Shown one piece after another: positions 25,400-33,225 of a stretch of 64,000 nucleotides of DNA. Source of the DNA: Bacillota bacterium. GTDB taxonomy: Bacteria; Bacillota; Clostridia; Acetivibrionales; DSM-2933. Location of the stretch: NCBI GenBank assembly GCA_023430975.1, contig JAEYYB010000131.1:30826-94825 (forward strand), in the 5' to 3' direction. The stretch's first letter is position 1, and each line of letters opens with the position of its first letter. The position numbers were made by a program, and so were the translations under genes. The notes below the pieces were generated by a model that saw only the letters and a list, made by a program, of their open reading frames with translations, was not told the DNA's origin and made no database searches.

Positions 25400-25498
25400 T
25401 ATGAAAAGTTAATAATCTTTTACATTTGTCTATCGCAAATCCCGTAAAAGCGTTCGTTATTTGCTCTGACAAATGTAAGATTATTAAAACTTTTCATA
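25400..25498 (+). repeat. Hairpin repeat family 1, copy 4 (variant subfamily)
   Basis: A variant with outer ends TATGAAAAGTT / AACTTTTCATA and inner ACATTTGTC / GACAAATGT. The centre is CCCGTAAAAGCGTTCG instead of CCCGTTGAACCGTTCG. Relative to most copies, both arms have changed while pairing is kept. Confidence 0.88.
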
Positions 25499-25699
25499 TA
25501 TTTAAAATTCTTCATTTTATATAATACCATTTAATTGGACTGCTATCCATACAGTAATATAAATTTATCGTAAAAAAACTTATATCTATTACACTCAGTT
25601 CTGTATAATTATTTTTCATAAATATTTTTTAAAAATGATGTATATGCTGCTCTTAAAAATCATGCTTCTTATCGAACAATATTGTGGAGGATGATATTA

Positions 25700-26362
25700 T
25701 TGCTTAACCTGAAGTTCTTTAAAAAACAAAGGCAGGAAAACGACCCATTAAGAGATATAATTATAAAAATCCGCAATGGGGACCACACATTAAAAGAGAA
25801 ATTAATAAGTGATTACCGTCCATTTATTCTTCAATCCGTATCAAAGGTTACAGGCAAATACGCAGATCCTGTTAACAGTGAAGAGTCTAGTGTAGGCCTT
25901 ATGGCCTTCGATGAGGCAATAAACTGTTATGATGAAAGTCAGAGCAGAAATTTCCTCAATTTTTCGGATGAGGTAATTAGACGCAGGGTGATTGATTTTT
26001 TAAGAAAGAGCAGCAAATCCCAGGTAGAGTATCCCTTTACCTATTTCGAGAATGAGGAGAACAATAACTTTGAGGAAAAACACCTTAAGGTTGACTATGG
26101 TACGCCCACAGACAATGTAGAGGTTGAAGAGGAAATTATCTCATTCAAAAGGGATTTGATGAGATTTAATATATCCTTGTCCTCCCTCGCCTCTTCTGCT
26201 CCAAAGCATAAGGATTCAAAGCAGCTTTGCATAAAGCTTGCAAGAATAGTCGCGGACAATCAGGCATTGTACGACAGGTTCATGCGAACAGGTAACATAC
26301 CGATAACCGAGTTGACAAAGATTACAAATGTCTACCATGGGACTGTGATTTTATTCATTTGA
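25700..26362 (+). CDS. sigI: Sigma factor SigI, C-terminally truncated
   Basis: SigI-type RNA polymerase sigma factor. In cellulolytic clostridia these factors, held by RsgI, switch on cellulosome genes. The conserved N-terminal block (LRDIIIKIRNGDHTLKEKLI, then DYRPFILQSVSKVTGKY) and the region-2-like AFDEAINCYDESQSRNFLNFSDEVIRRRVIDFLRK stretch are intact. The C-terminal SigI domain begins (LSSLASSAPKHKDSK, ARIVADNQALYDRF) but ends abruptly after ELTKITNV with a foreign tail (YHGTVILFI), lacking roughly 30 residues of the usual end. The likely start is TTG at 25700, 9 nt after GGAGG. It is probably non-functional or altered. Confidence 0.8.
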   Translation: MLNLKFFKKQRQENDPLRDIIIKIRNGDHTLKEKLISDYRPFILQSVSKVTGKYADPVNSEESSVGLMAFDEAINCYDESQSRNFLNFSDEVIRRRVIDFLRKSSKSQVEYPFTYFENEENNNFEEKHLKVDYGTPTDNVEVEEEIISFKRDLMRFNISLSSLASSAPKHKDSKQLCIKLARIVADNQALYDRFMRTGNIPITELTKITNVYHGTVILFI

Positions 26363-27903
26363 AAAGAAAATCAGGCATGTTTGTCGGACAGCAAATACAG
26401 TTTACATCTAATGATATAAAGAAGGAAAGAAAACCTCTTAATATTCTGTCGTTAGCGGTAAGTGCTGCTGCCATATTACTTATAGCATCCCTGTATTTTA
26501 TATTCTTCCAGAAAACCTCCGAAAATGATTTGAGCGGGATATATTGGTTTGTAGATATTGATATTAATCCAAGTATTGAGTTTATGCTTGATAAGGATAA
26601 CAAAGTTAAAAAAGCAGTGACTCTCAATAACGATGCACAAAAGCTTTTAAAAGATATGGATTATAATAATATGTACCTTGAAAAAGCTATTACAGATATA
26701 ATCGCTAAATCGGAAGATCTAGGTTTTATTAACATGGAAGACAGCAATATACTGGCATCTGTTTCTTTAAATGATGCATATAAATATTATGGTAAAAATA
26801 CACAGGAGCAGAAGGAATATATCGATAACCTTGTCAACATACTTAATATTTCATTAGAAGACAAGGCAGATAAATACCTTGTTACAAAGACTTCCCCCAT
26901 AGTTAAAAGGAAGGCATCCAAAAATAATATTTCACTAGGTCGCCAGATTTATTACGACTACATGAGAAAAAATGGTGACGAAATAACCTTTGATAAAGCA
27001 AAAAATGAAGAAGCTTCTACTATGATTGAGAATTTGAGTGAATACAAATATACACCTGAAGAGAATGATTATACAAATTCTCCTTATGAATCAACACCCA
27101 CAAATAAAGACAATACTGAGCCTTCATTACCAACAAAAGCATCAGCATCGGTTACACCAAAACCTACGCAAAAAAATACAGCTACGGCCAAGCCAAAGCC
27201 TACACCCACCATCCAAAAAGTTCTTTATGACAATAGCACATTGCATGTTACAGCTTCAACCAAGAATGGTAATGTTGTATTGAAATGGACACCGCTTGAA
27301 GGCAAAGAATTTTTGTACTATAAGATTGTTATTTCAAAGAAAAACTCAAAACCCAAATATCCTGATGACGGCTATATGTATGCAATACCGGATATAAATA
27401 CATCAAGCGTTACCGTAAGCATGGACTCTTCCTATAACGGCGGCGACTTTGGAGGCAAACTTGTTCCAGGTGAAAAGTATTACTTTGGAATAACAGCTGT
27501 TTTCAACAATAAAAAAATATACAGCAACATAATTTCAATGAAATAACCCGGTACCTCGACACCTACTCCAAAACCAAGTGCAGCTCAAAGTACGGCTCCA
27601 AAACTTACTGCTTCGGTTGGAAATGATGCAATCAAACTGTCCTGGACACCTAATAAGCGAGAAGGTTTTGTATATTACAAGGTTGTTATATCCAAATCAA
27701 ATCCTCATCCTGTATACCCTGAGGATGGCTATATGTGGTATTCAAGTGAGGAAACCTCATACTCTGTATACAGCTCTACCGGATATAACGGAGGAGACTT
27801 TGGAGGCAAGCTGGTATCGGGTCAAAAGTATTACTTCAGCATAACTTATGTGTACAATGATAAAAAAATCAGTTCCAACACACTGTATCTCACATGCCCG
27901 TAG
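26359..27903 (+). pseudogene. rsgI: Anti-sigma factor RsgI, 5'-truncated and interrupted by an in-frame stop
   Basis: RsgI proteins are membrane anti-sigma factors that hold SigI and sense polysaccharides outside the cell. The reading frame begins at KRKSGMFVGQ, in the middle of the usual cytoplasmic domain. It has one membrane span (about residues 28-50), the RsgI periplasmic domain with DIDINPSIEF including the Asn70-Pro71 pair where RsgI self-cleavage is reported, a Ser/Thr/Pro linker, and a fibronectin-like sensory domain. A TAA at 27544-27546 stops it. The same frame then continues for 118 codons with a second Thr/Pro linker and a second copy of the sensory domain, to TAG at 27901. The 5' loss and the nonsense codon indicate decay. 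Confidence 0.8.
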
Positions 27904-27966
27904 GGTAATATTGAATGCCTTACTAAAACATGATTGAAATATAACTATTCTATATAAACAGATAAG

Positions 27967-28008
27967 AAGGATACAAGGTTGCACTTTATAGCCAAGTATC
28001 CTTTTTTG
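27967..28008 (+). terminator. Terminator after rsgI
   Basis: An 8 bp stem AAGGATAC / GTATCCTT with a 21 nt loop and a run of six T, about 65 bp past the second stop of the rsgI frame. Confidence 0.7.
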
Positions 28009-28020
28009 ATGCAATCAATT

Positions 28021-28049
28021 ATATTAAACGTGTTAATAATCTTACATTA
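28021..28049 (-). repeat. Truncated family 1 repeat
   Basis: ATATTAAACGTGTTAATAAT and the following CTTACATT match one arm of the family 1 repeat, read in the orientation of copies 6-8. The other arm is absent. It lies directly upstream of the DUF4474 gene. Confidence 0.7.
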
Positions 28050-28124
28050 ATCTTGTTTTTTGTCACACATAAGGTTCCTACAATAATATTATGTTATATA
28101 ATCACATTATTGGGAGAGACTCTT

Positions 28125-29165
28125 ATGTTAAGTCATCTATCGGATAGTATTAGTACTGTCAAACTATATTTATCACTATTTCTTAGCACTACCATCATAA
28201 CAAACCTGATAATAACACTGTCAATTGTGCTGGGTATTTCATTAATTTACATTTTATTATCCAAAATGTATCCTTACATACTCCGGCCCTTTAATTTTTT
28301 AAGGTCGCTTTTTAAAGGGATTTTCTCAAGCTTGGATGAGGGCCAGTTGCAATCCACCCCCGAAATTGATAAGACCATTGAGGTTGCCGGCTTTTCATAT
28401 GACCCTGACCAGGATATGTTTTACTCAAATATAGATTCCTGGCAAAGAAAGTTCGGGTATTGCCGTCTATATGATGAAGCAACAGTACCGTTTGGTATGA
28501 TCGTAGACTGCGAGCCTGTTTACTTCGATTACGATGGTAAAAAGTGGCTCATCGAGTTTTGGAAAGGTCAGTATGATATGTGTACCGGATGTGAAATTGG
28601 TATTTATTATACCGACAAGTCTGATTTTGCGATTCCTAATGTTTTCAACGATACTTTGTATAAATGTGTTGATGATGAAAATCAGTTGTATATGGAATTC
28701 ACCTTAAAAAAATTTGACGAGGTGCTGTTTAAACGTGGTGAGAAACACTGGTGGCTGACAGGCTTTAAACTGGGTGAATTTTCAGAAACATATGAATTAT
28801 CAATGGACATAGTAATTACATTTAATAAAGAAGAAATGCTTTATGAATTTATTAAAGGCCTTAAAAATGCCAATTACTCTGATTATGAATTTGCTATCGA
28901 AGATAATAGCGTTTATATCAACTTTGAATACGCGCACACACCACAGCCTCTGTCAAGAATCAAACAGGTGGAATGGATTATCCAAAGGAAAAATGAGGCT
29001 TTATGCGAAAAGTACATTGAGCTGACAGCAGGGTGCATGAATATGCCTGAAAAATTGAAAGTGTTAAAAGAACAAGCACCTGACCTTTACAAAAAAGTTC
29101 TAAACCCTGGAAAATCTATAGCAATATTTGATGTCTATAAAAAAATCAAAAACTATCTTAGATGA
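28125..29165 (+). CDS. DUF4474-domain membrane protein
   Basis: Protein of 346 aa with two hydrophobic segments near the N terminus (about residues 9-25 and 30-55). A large soluble domain then matches the DUF4474 pattern: GFSYDPDQDMFYSN, WQRKFGYCRLYDEA, VYFDYDGKKWLIEFWKGQYD, and HWWLTGFKLGEFS. The function of DUF4474 is unknown to me. The start at 28125 is chosen because GGGAGAG lies 6 nt upstream; an earlier in-frame Met has no such site. The stop codon TGA falls inside the first bases of a family 1 repeat, so the repeat supplies the end of the gene. Confidence 0.85.
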   Translation: MLSHLSDSISTVKLYLSLFLSTTIITNLIITLSIVLGISLIYILLSKMYPYILRPFNFLRSLFKGIFSSLDEGQLQSTPEIDKTIEVAGFSYDPDQDMFYSNIDSWQRKFGYCRLYDEATVPFGMIVDCEPVYFDYDGKKWLIEFWKGQYDMCTGCEIGIYYTDKSDFAIPNVFNDTLYKCVDDENQLYMEFTLKKFDEVLFKRGEKHWWLTGFKLGEFSETYELSMDIVITFNKEEMLYEFIKGLKNANYSDYEFAIEDNSVYINFEYAHTPQPLSRIKQVEWIIQRKNEALCEKYIELTAGCMNMPEKLKVLKEQAPDLYKKVLNPGKSIAIFDVYKKIKNYLR

Positions 29166-29260
29166 AAAGTGAATAATCTTTTACATTTGTCTATCGCAAA
29201 TCCCGTAAAAGCGTTCGTTATTAGCTCTGACAAATGTAAGATTATTAACACTTTTAATAT
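29162..29260 (+). repeat. Hairpin repeat family 1, copy 5 (variant subfamily)
   Basis: The left half matches variant copy 4 (ATGAAAAGTGAATAATC, centre CCCGTAAAAGCGTTCG, GACAAATGT) and the right end matches the main type (CACTTTTAATAT). It begins within the stop codon of the DUF4474 gene. Confidence 0.88.
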
Positions 29261-29305
29261 AGCTAAGAAATAACGCTTTTATTTAACTTAACAGGGGTTT
29301 TTACT

Positions 29306-30196
29306 ATGTATGAATTTTATAGATTGTCTAAAGTATATGCATCGGCACAGGAGATTCCTTTTGATGATTCTTCAAAGATTGCCATTATGAGTGATTGCCA
29401 TAGAGGTGACGGCAGCTGGGGTGACAATTTTTTAAGCAACAAGAATATTTATTGTGCTGCCTTAAACTTCTATTACAAGAACAATTATACCTATATAGAG
29501 CTTGGTGACGGTGATGAACTCTGGGAGAACAACAATCTTTCTGATATAATTCTCATTCACAGCGATGTTTTTGATAAGCTGTCTCGTTTCTATAAAAATG
29601 GCAGGCTTCATTTTATATATGGGAACCATGATATGGCAAAGAAAAATGACAGCTTTGTTAGAAAATATTTATATTATTATATCAATGAGCTTGATGGAAG
29701 ATTTGTATCCTTATTTAGAAATATTAAGATACATGAGGGTGTTATACTAAAGCACAAAGTTACAAGTAATGAAATTCTTTTAACCCATGGCCACCAAGCC
29801 GATTTTTTTAATGATGTATTGTGGAGGCTCAGCAGTTTTTTAGTGGAATATGTTTGGAAACATTTAGAACTCTTGGGCTTTAAAGATCCTACAAGCACAG
29901 CCAAAAACTACAGAAAGCAAAAAGCTGTAGGCAAAAAACTTATTGAATGGGCAAAGAGAAATGAAAAAATAATTATAACAGGGCACACACACAGGCCAAC
30001 ATTTCCCGATGTTGGAGAACCCCCATATTTTAATACCGGAAGCTGTGTGCATCCCCATGGTATCACGGTAATTGAAATAGCTGGTGGCAATATTGCACTT
30101 GTCAAATGGCATGTAAAAACCAGAGATGATGGCACCCTGTTTGTTGGCAGGAATATAATAGCTGGCCCAAATAAACTTCGGGATTATTACCAATAG
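29306..30196 (+). CDS. Metallophosphoesterase
   Basis: Calcineurin-like phosphoesterase of 296 aa. The metal-binding motifs are in order: SDCHRGDG (D-x-H), ELGDGDELWEN (GDxxD), YGNHD (GNHD), THGHQADF and ITGHTHRP (GHTH), then FNTGSCVHPHG. The arrangement resembles the UDP-2,3-diacylglucosamine-hydrolase-like branch, but the substrate is not evident and this is a Gram-positive host. A GGGG-type site precedes the ATG. It runs in line with the DUF4474 gene but is separated from it by a repeat. Confidence 0.85.
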   Translation: MYEFYRLSKVYASAQEIPFDDSSKIAIMSDCHRGDGSWGDNFLSNKNIYCAALNFYYKNNYTYIELGDGDELWENNNLSDIILIHSDVFDKLSRFYKNGRLHFIYGNHDMAKKNDSFVRKYLYYYINELDGRFVSLFRNIKIHEGVILKHKVTSNEILLTHGHQADFFNDVLWRLSSFLVEYVWKHLELLGFKDPTSTAKNYRKQKAVGKKLIEWAKRNEKIIITGHTHRPTFPDVGEPPYFNTGSCVHPHGITVIEIAGGNIALVKWHVKTRDDGTLFVGRNIIAGPNKLRDYYQ

Positions 30197-30228
30197 CTTT
30201 ATAAATAGCTTTACCCATAAACAAATTA

Positions 30229-30256
30229 TTGACATTGCCACCATATATGATATGAT
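30229..30256 (+). promoter_or_regulatory. Promoter of the ArsR-type regulator
   Basis: A perfect TTGACA (30229-30234), a 16 bp spacer and TATGAT (30251-30256). The CGATAGTTATAAAA element starts about 13 bp downstream and covers the predicted transcription start. Confidence 0.8.
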
Positions 30257-30267
30257 AGAACCAACAG

Positions 30268-30294
30268 TTCGATAGTTATAAAATTATAAAAAGG
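30268..30294 (+). promoter_or_regulatory. Candidate ArsR operator
   Basis: TTCGATAGTTATAAAATTAT upstream of the regulator resembles TTCGACAGTTATAAAAACAT upstream of the next gene (30634-30662), which also ends in TCGAA to give an inverted repeat. One regulator could control both genes. Confidence 0.5.
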
Positions 30295-30296
30295 TT

Positions 30297-30593
30297 GTGC
30301 ATGATTTGGATACCAAAAGATACTCAAATATAATGAAGGCACTTTCCCATCCTCATCGTTTGGAGCTATTCCTTGAGATTGCAAAATGTCAGGAAAAAGA
30401 CTTTGAGAATAGTGAGTGTTTGATATCGGAAATAACAAAATGCTTTAAGATTGGTGCTCCTACTATTTCTCACCATTTAAAGGAGTTGTCCAATGTGGGA
30501 TTAATTATAACCGAGAAAAAGGGAAAGTTTTTAGTAGCTAGAGTTAATAAAGAAATACTAAATGAACTTGGCAGTATCTTTAAAGATACCTAA
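30297..30593 (+). CDS. ArsR-family winged-helix regulator
   Basis: Transcription regulator of 98 aa. The winged helix-turn-helix reads ALSHPHRLELFLEI, then GAPTISHHLKELSNVGLI and the wing EKKGKFLVARV. No obvious metal-binding Cys pair stands in the recognition helix (alpha-3 ELCVCDL type), so the signal may not be a metal. The start is a GTG at 30297 following AAGG. It is probably autoregulated through the element at 30268-30294 and probably also controls the flavodoxin-ferredoxin gene that follows. Confidence 0.85.
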   Translation: MHDLDTKRYSNIMKALSHPHRLELFLEIAKCQEKDFENSECLISEITKCFKIGAPTISHHLKELSNVGLIITEKKGKFLVARVNKEILNELGSIFKDT

Positions 30594-30675
30594 TTTTATC
30601 AAACAATGCGAATGTGACAAAACGCACAATATTTCGACAGTTATAAAAACATAAAATCGAAGGGGGAATTCTTAT

Positions 30676-31455
30676 ATGAATACAACGCTTTACTACTTTT
30701 CAGGAACAGGTAATTCATACCATATTGCAAAGGAACTACAAAAAAGAATAAAGGATTGCAAGCTAATAGCTATAACAGAAGTTTATACGCAAACGAAGAT
30801 TTCTTCCGGTTCAGAAAAGGTTGGAATTGTTTTTCCTCTATACTTTCAGAGTATGCCTAAAGTTGTTATGGACTTTATTGAAAAATTGGATGTAAAGAGT
30901 CCAAAATACATATTTGCTGTTATAACAAGAGCTGGAAAGGCCTATCAGGGCGGGGCCTTAGGACACCTCAAGAAGTTCCTTAAAAACTTAGGTGGAAAAC
31001 TTTCTGCAGGATTCTATGTAAGAATGCCTGAAAATTACATTCCTCTGCTGAAGGTTCCGCCTAAAAAAGAACAGGATAAAATGTTTATTGAGGCACAACA
31101 AAAATTAAAAGTAATATCTGACATTGTTAATTCAAATGATATAAAGATTGACTTGGAGCTTTTAACATTCCTAAGGCCTATTTTTCACAAAAAATTTATT
31201 GGAGGTTTGAAAAAATTCGATAAAGGATTTAATGTGAGTGATAGCTGCAACTCCTGCGGCTTGTGCGAAAGGGTCTGCAAGTTCCAAAATATAAAATTAA
31301 CTAACGGAAAACCCTCATGGCAAAGCAATTGCCAAGCTTGTGTTGCATGCATAAATTACTGTCCCAAAAAGGCAATTGAGCATAATAATTCAACCAAAGG
31401 TAAACAAAGGTATAACCACCCTGAAGTGCCAGCATCAGTCTATATAAATATATAA
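30676..31455 (+). CDS. EFR1-type flavodoxin/ferredoxin fusion
   Basis: Redox protein of 259 aa. The N-terminal flavodoxin-like domain begins LYYFSGTGNSYHIAKEL, with the FMN phosphate loop SGTGNS. The C-terminal domain has two 4Fe-4S motifs, CNSCGLCERVC and CQACVACINYC. Such proteins transfer low-potential electrons in anaerobes. GGGGG lies upstream of the ATG. The gene is 80 bp after the ArsR regulator and shares an upstream sequence element with it, which suggests control by that regulator. Confidence 0.9.
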   Translation: MNTTLYYFSGTGNSYHIAKELQKRIKDCKLIAITEVYTQTKISSGSEKVGIVFPLYFQSMPKVVMDFIEKLDVKSPKYIFAVITRAGKAYQGGALGHLKKFLKNLGGKLSAGFYVRMPENYIPLLKVPPKKEQDKMFIEAQQKLKVISDIVNSNDIKIDLELLTFLRPIFHKKFIGGLKKFDKGFNVSDSCNSCGLCERVCKFQNIKLTNGKPSWQSNCQACVACINYCPKKAIEHNNSTKGKQRYNHPEVPASVYINI

Positions 31456-31476
31456 GGATTCCTAAACCAAGAAGAA

Positions 31477-31576
31477 AGGGGCTGTTGCATTATTCATTAA
31501 ACCCACTTTATATAGTGTCAGATCTTTAAGACTTACACTATATGATAAGTTATAATGTTATTATGCAACAGCCCCT
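31477..31576. mobile_element. Miniature element with AGGGGCTGTTGCAT inverted ends
   Basis: A 100 bp segment bounded by perfect 14 bp inverted ends AGGGGCTGTTGCAT / ATGCAACAGCCCCT, with an inner inverted repeat ATATAGTGT / ACACTATAT. No reading frame fits inside. Ends beginning GGGGCTGTTGCA are common among IS elements, so this is probably a MITE or an internally deleted IS. It might also terminate transcription from the minus strand. Nothing else is visible in the gap between 31456 and 31721. Confidence 0.65.
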
Positions 31577-31721
31577 AAAAATATATAAAATTAGGTAGGT
31601 ATAAGTATTGCAATTACCATTTGCAAAATTCAGAAATATCCATTATATAAATTAATAATGTTTATCCCTGTCCTATAATTCGACATATTGGTAAAGATTG
31701 AGTCGCAATTTTAAAAAATTC

Positions 31722-32285
31722 TTACAACTTTTCTATCAAAACAAGCAGCGGAGGACAATTAGGCTGGTTAACAAATTCAGCCCTTAATACCGAGTACATT
31801 TTGCAGTCAATTGTTGTGATATACTCCATAAGTGCATCCTTTTCCTCAAAACCGCTGTCGCCTCCATAATAGACTACCATAACAATAAGACCGTTTTTCT
31901 TTAAAAGCCCCATTGCAGCTTCAATGGCACTTCTGGTAGTCTGGAACCTGGTACAAATATTATGATCTCCCCCCGGAAGATACCCTAAATTGAACATAAC
32001 AACAGAAACAGGTTCTACAATATACTTGCTTATGTTTTCATGACCGTCTCTTATCAATTCAACACGATGGATTAAGTCCTGATCCTCCAGTTTTTCTCTT
32101 GTTTTCTGCAAGGCCTTTTCCTGAATATCAAATGCATAAACCTTACCGGTCTCACCTATCAGTTTTGCTAAAAAGACTGTATCATTTCCGTTTCCGGCAG
32201 TTGCATCAACCACCGTATCCCCTTCTTTGACTATCCTCTCTACTATTTCATGGGACTGGCCCAGACAATTTTTTATTAATTGCAT
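31722..32285 (-). CDS. SAM-dependent methyltransferase, YtqB/MnmM family
   Basis: Class I methyltransferase of 187 aa. The SAM motif is VDATAGNGNDT, followed by YAFDIQEKAL and a FNLGYLPGGDH segment typical of the YtqB group. The B. subtilis member is reported to methylate 5-aminomethyl-2-thiouridine in tRNA (MnmM), and I infer the same here. It is 17 bp downstream of speB and was probably cotranscribed with it. Confidence 0.85.
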   Translation of the reverse strand: MQLIKNCLGQSHEIVERIVKEGDTVVDATAGNGNDTVFLAKLIGETGKVYAFDIQEKALQKTREKLEDQDLIHRVELIRDGHENISKYIVEPVSVVMFNLGYLPGGDHNICTRFQTTRSAIEAAMGLLKKNGLIVMVVYYGGDSGFEEKDALMEYITTIDCKMYSVLRAEFVNQPNCPPLLVLIEKL

Positions 32286-32302
32286 TTTATTTTTTCACCT
32301 GC

Positions 32303-33172
32303 TTACTTCACCATTAAAATTATATCCCTTATTATTTTTGCCGCTAAAAGTGCAGTCCTGTCCGATTGATCAAATATCGGTGAAACCTCAACCAAATCAA
32401 ATCCCACAATATTTAGGCCTTTTAGCATTCCAACAGCTTTAAGCATTTCCCTTGAAGTGATGCCTCCAGGTTCAGGTGTTCCAGTACCATTTGCAAAAGC
32501 AGGATCAACCACATCAATATCAAGCGTAATATAAACCGGCTTATTGCCTAATGTTTTAACTACTTCCGATAATGGTTCAATAACATCAAACTTGTACATA
32601 TTGGTGTTATCCTTTGCAAATTGGAACTCTTCCCTTGTTCCTGATCTAATACCGAACTGGTAAATATTTTTACCAGGCATAAAGTCTATGAGCCTTCTGA
32701 TAGCAGATGCATGGGAGTTAGGACATCCCAGATAACCCTCCCTGAGGTCGGCATGAGCATCAAAATGAAGAACTATAAGTTCATCTCCATACTTTTTATA
32801 CACCTCTTTGATGACAGGTACACTTATTAAATGCTCACCACCTATGAATATGGGAAATTTGCCGTCACATAAAATCTCTTGTGCCGAATCCCCAATAAGT
32901 TTAAGGCTTTCTTCCACATTTCCAAAGGGCATATCAAGGTCTCCACAGTCGAAAAATGAGCTGTCTGTCAAGTCCTTATCCATATAAACACTATATTCTT
33001 CTATCCCAATGGATACCTCTCTTATTTTCTGAGGCCCAAACCTTGTTCCCGGCCTGAAGCTGCAGGTAAAATCCATAGGTACCCCAACCAACACTATTTC
33101 TGCATCATTATACTCTTCACAACTCGCCATAAACTTCACAGGCAAGGTTGAGTTTCCATCTTTTAATCCCAT
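32303..33172 (-). CDS. speB: Agmatinase (ureohydrolase family)
   Basis: Hydrolyses agmatine to putrescine and urea in polyamine synthesis. The ureohydrolase metal-binding motifs are present in order: GGEHLIS, HFDAHADLR and DIDVVDPAFANGTGTPEPGG, giving the binuclear manganese site. Length 289 aa. AGGAGG stands 7 nt before the ATG. The spermidine synthase that often accompanies speB in Clostridia is not here. It follows the protease operon by 54 bp. Confidence 0.93.
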   Translation of the reverse strand: MGLKDGNSTLPVKFMASCEEYNDAEIVLVGVPMDFTCSFRPGTRFGPQKIREVSIGIEEYSVYMDKDLTDSSFFDCGDLDMPFGNVEESLKLIGDSAQEILCDGKFPIFIGGEHLISVPVIKEVYKKYGDELIVLHFDAHADLREGYLGCPNSHASAIRRLIDFMPGKNIYQFGIRSGTREEFQFAKDNTNMYKFDVIEPLSEVVKTLGNKPVYITLDIDVVDPAFANGTGTPEPGGITSREMLKAVGMLKGLNIVGFDLVEVSPIFDQSDRTALLAAKIIRDIILMVK

Positions 33173-33225
33173 TCTTATCCTCCTAGCAATTTATTAAGGC
33201 ATGAATGAAAAATTGCTAATCTTCC

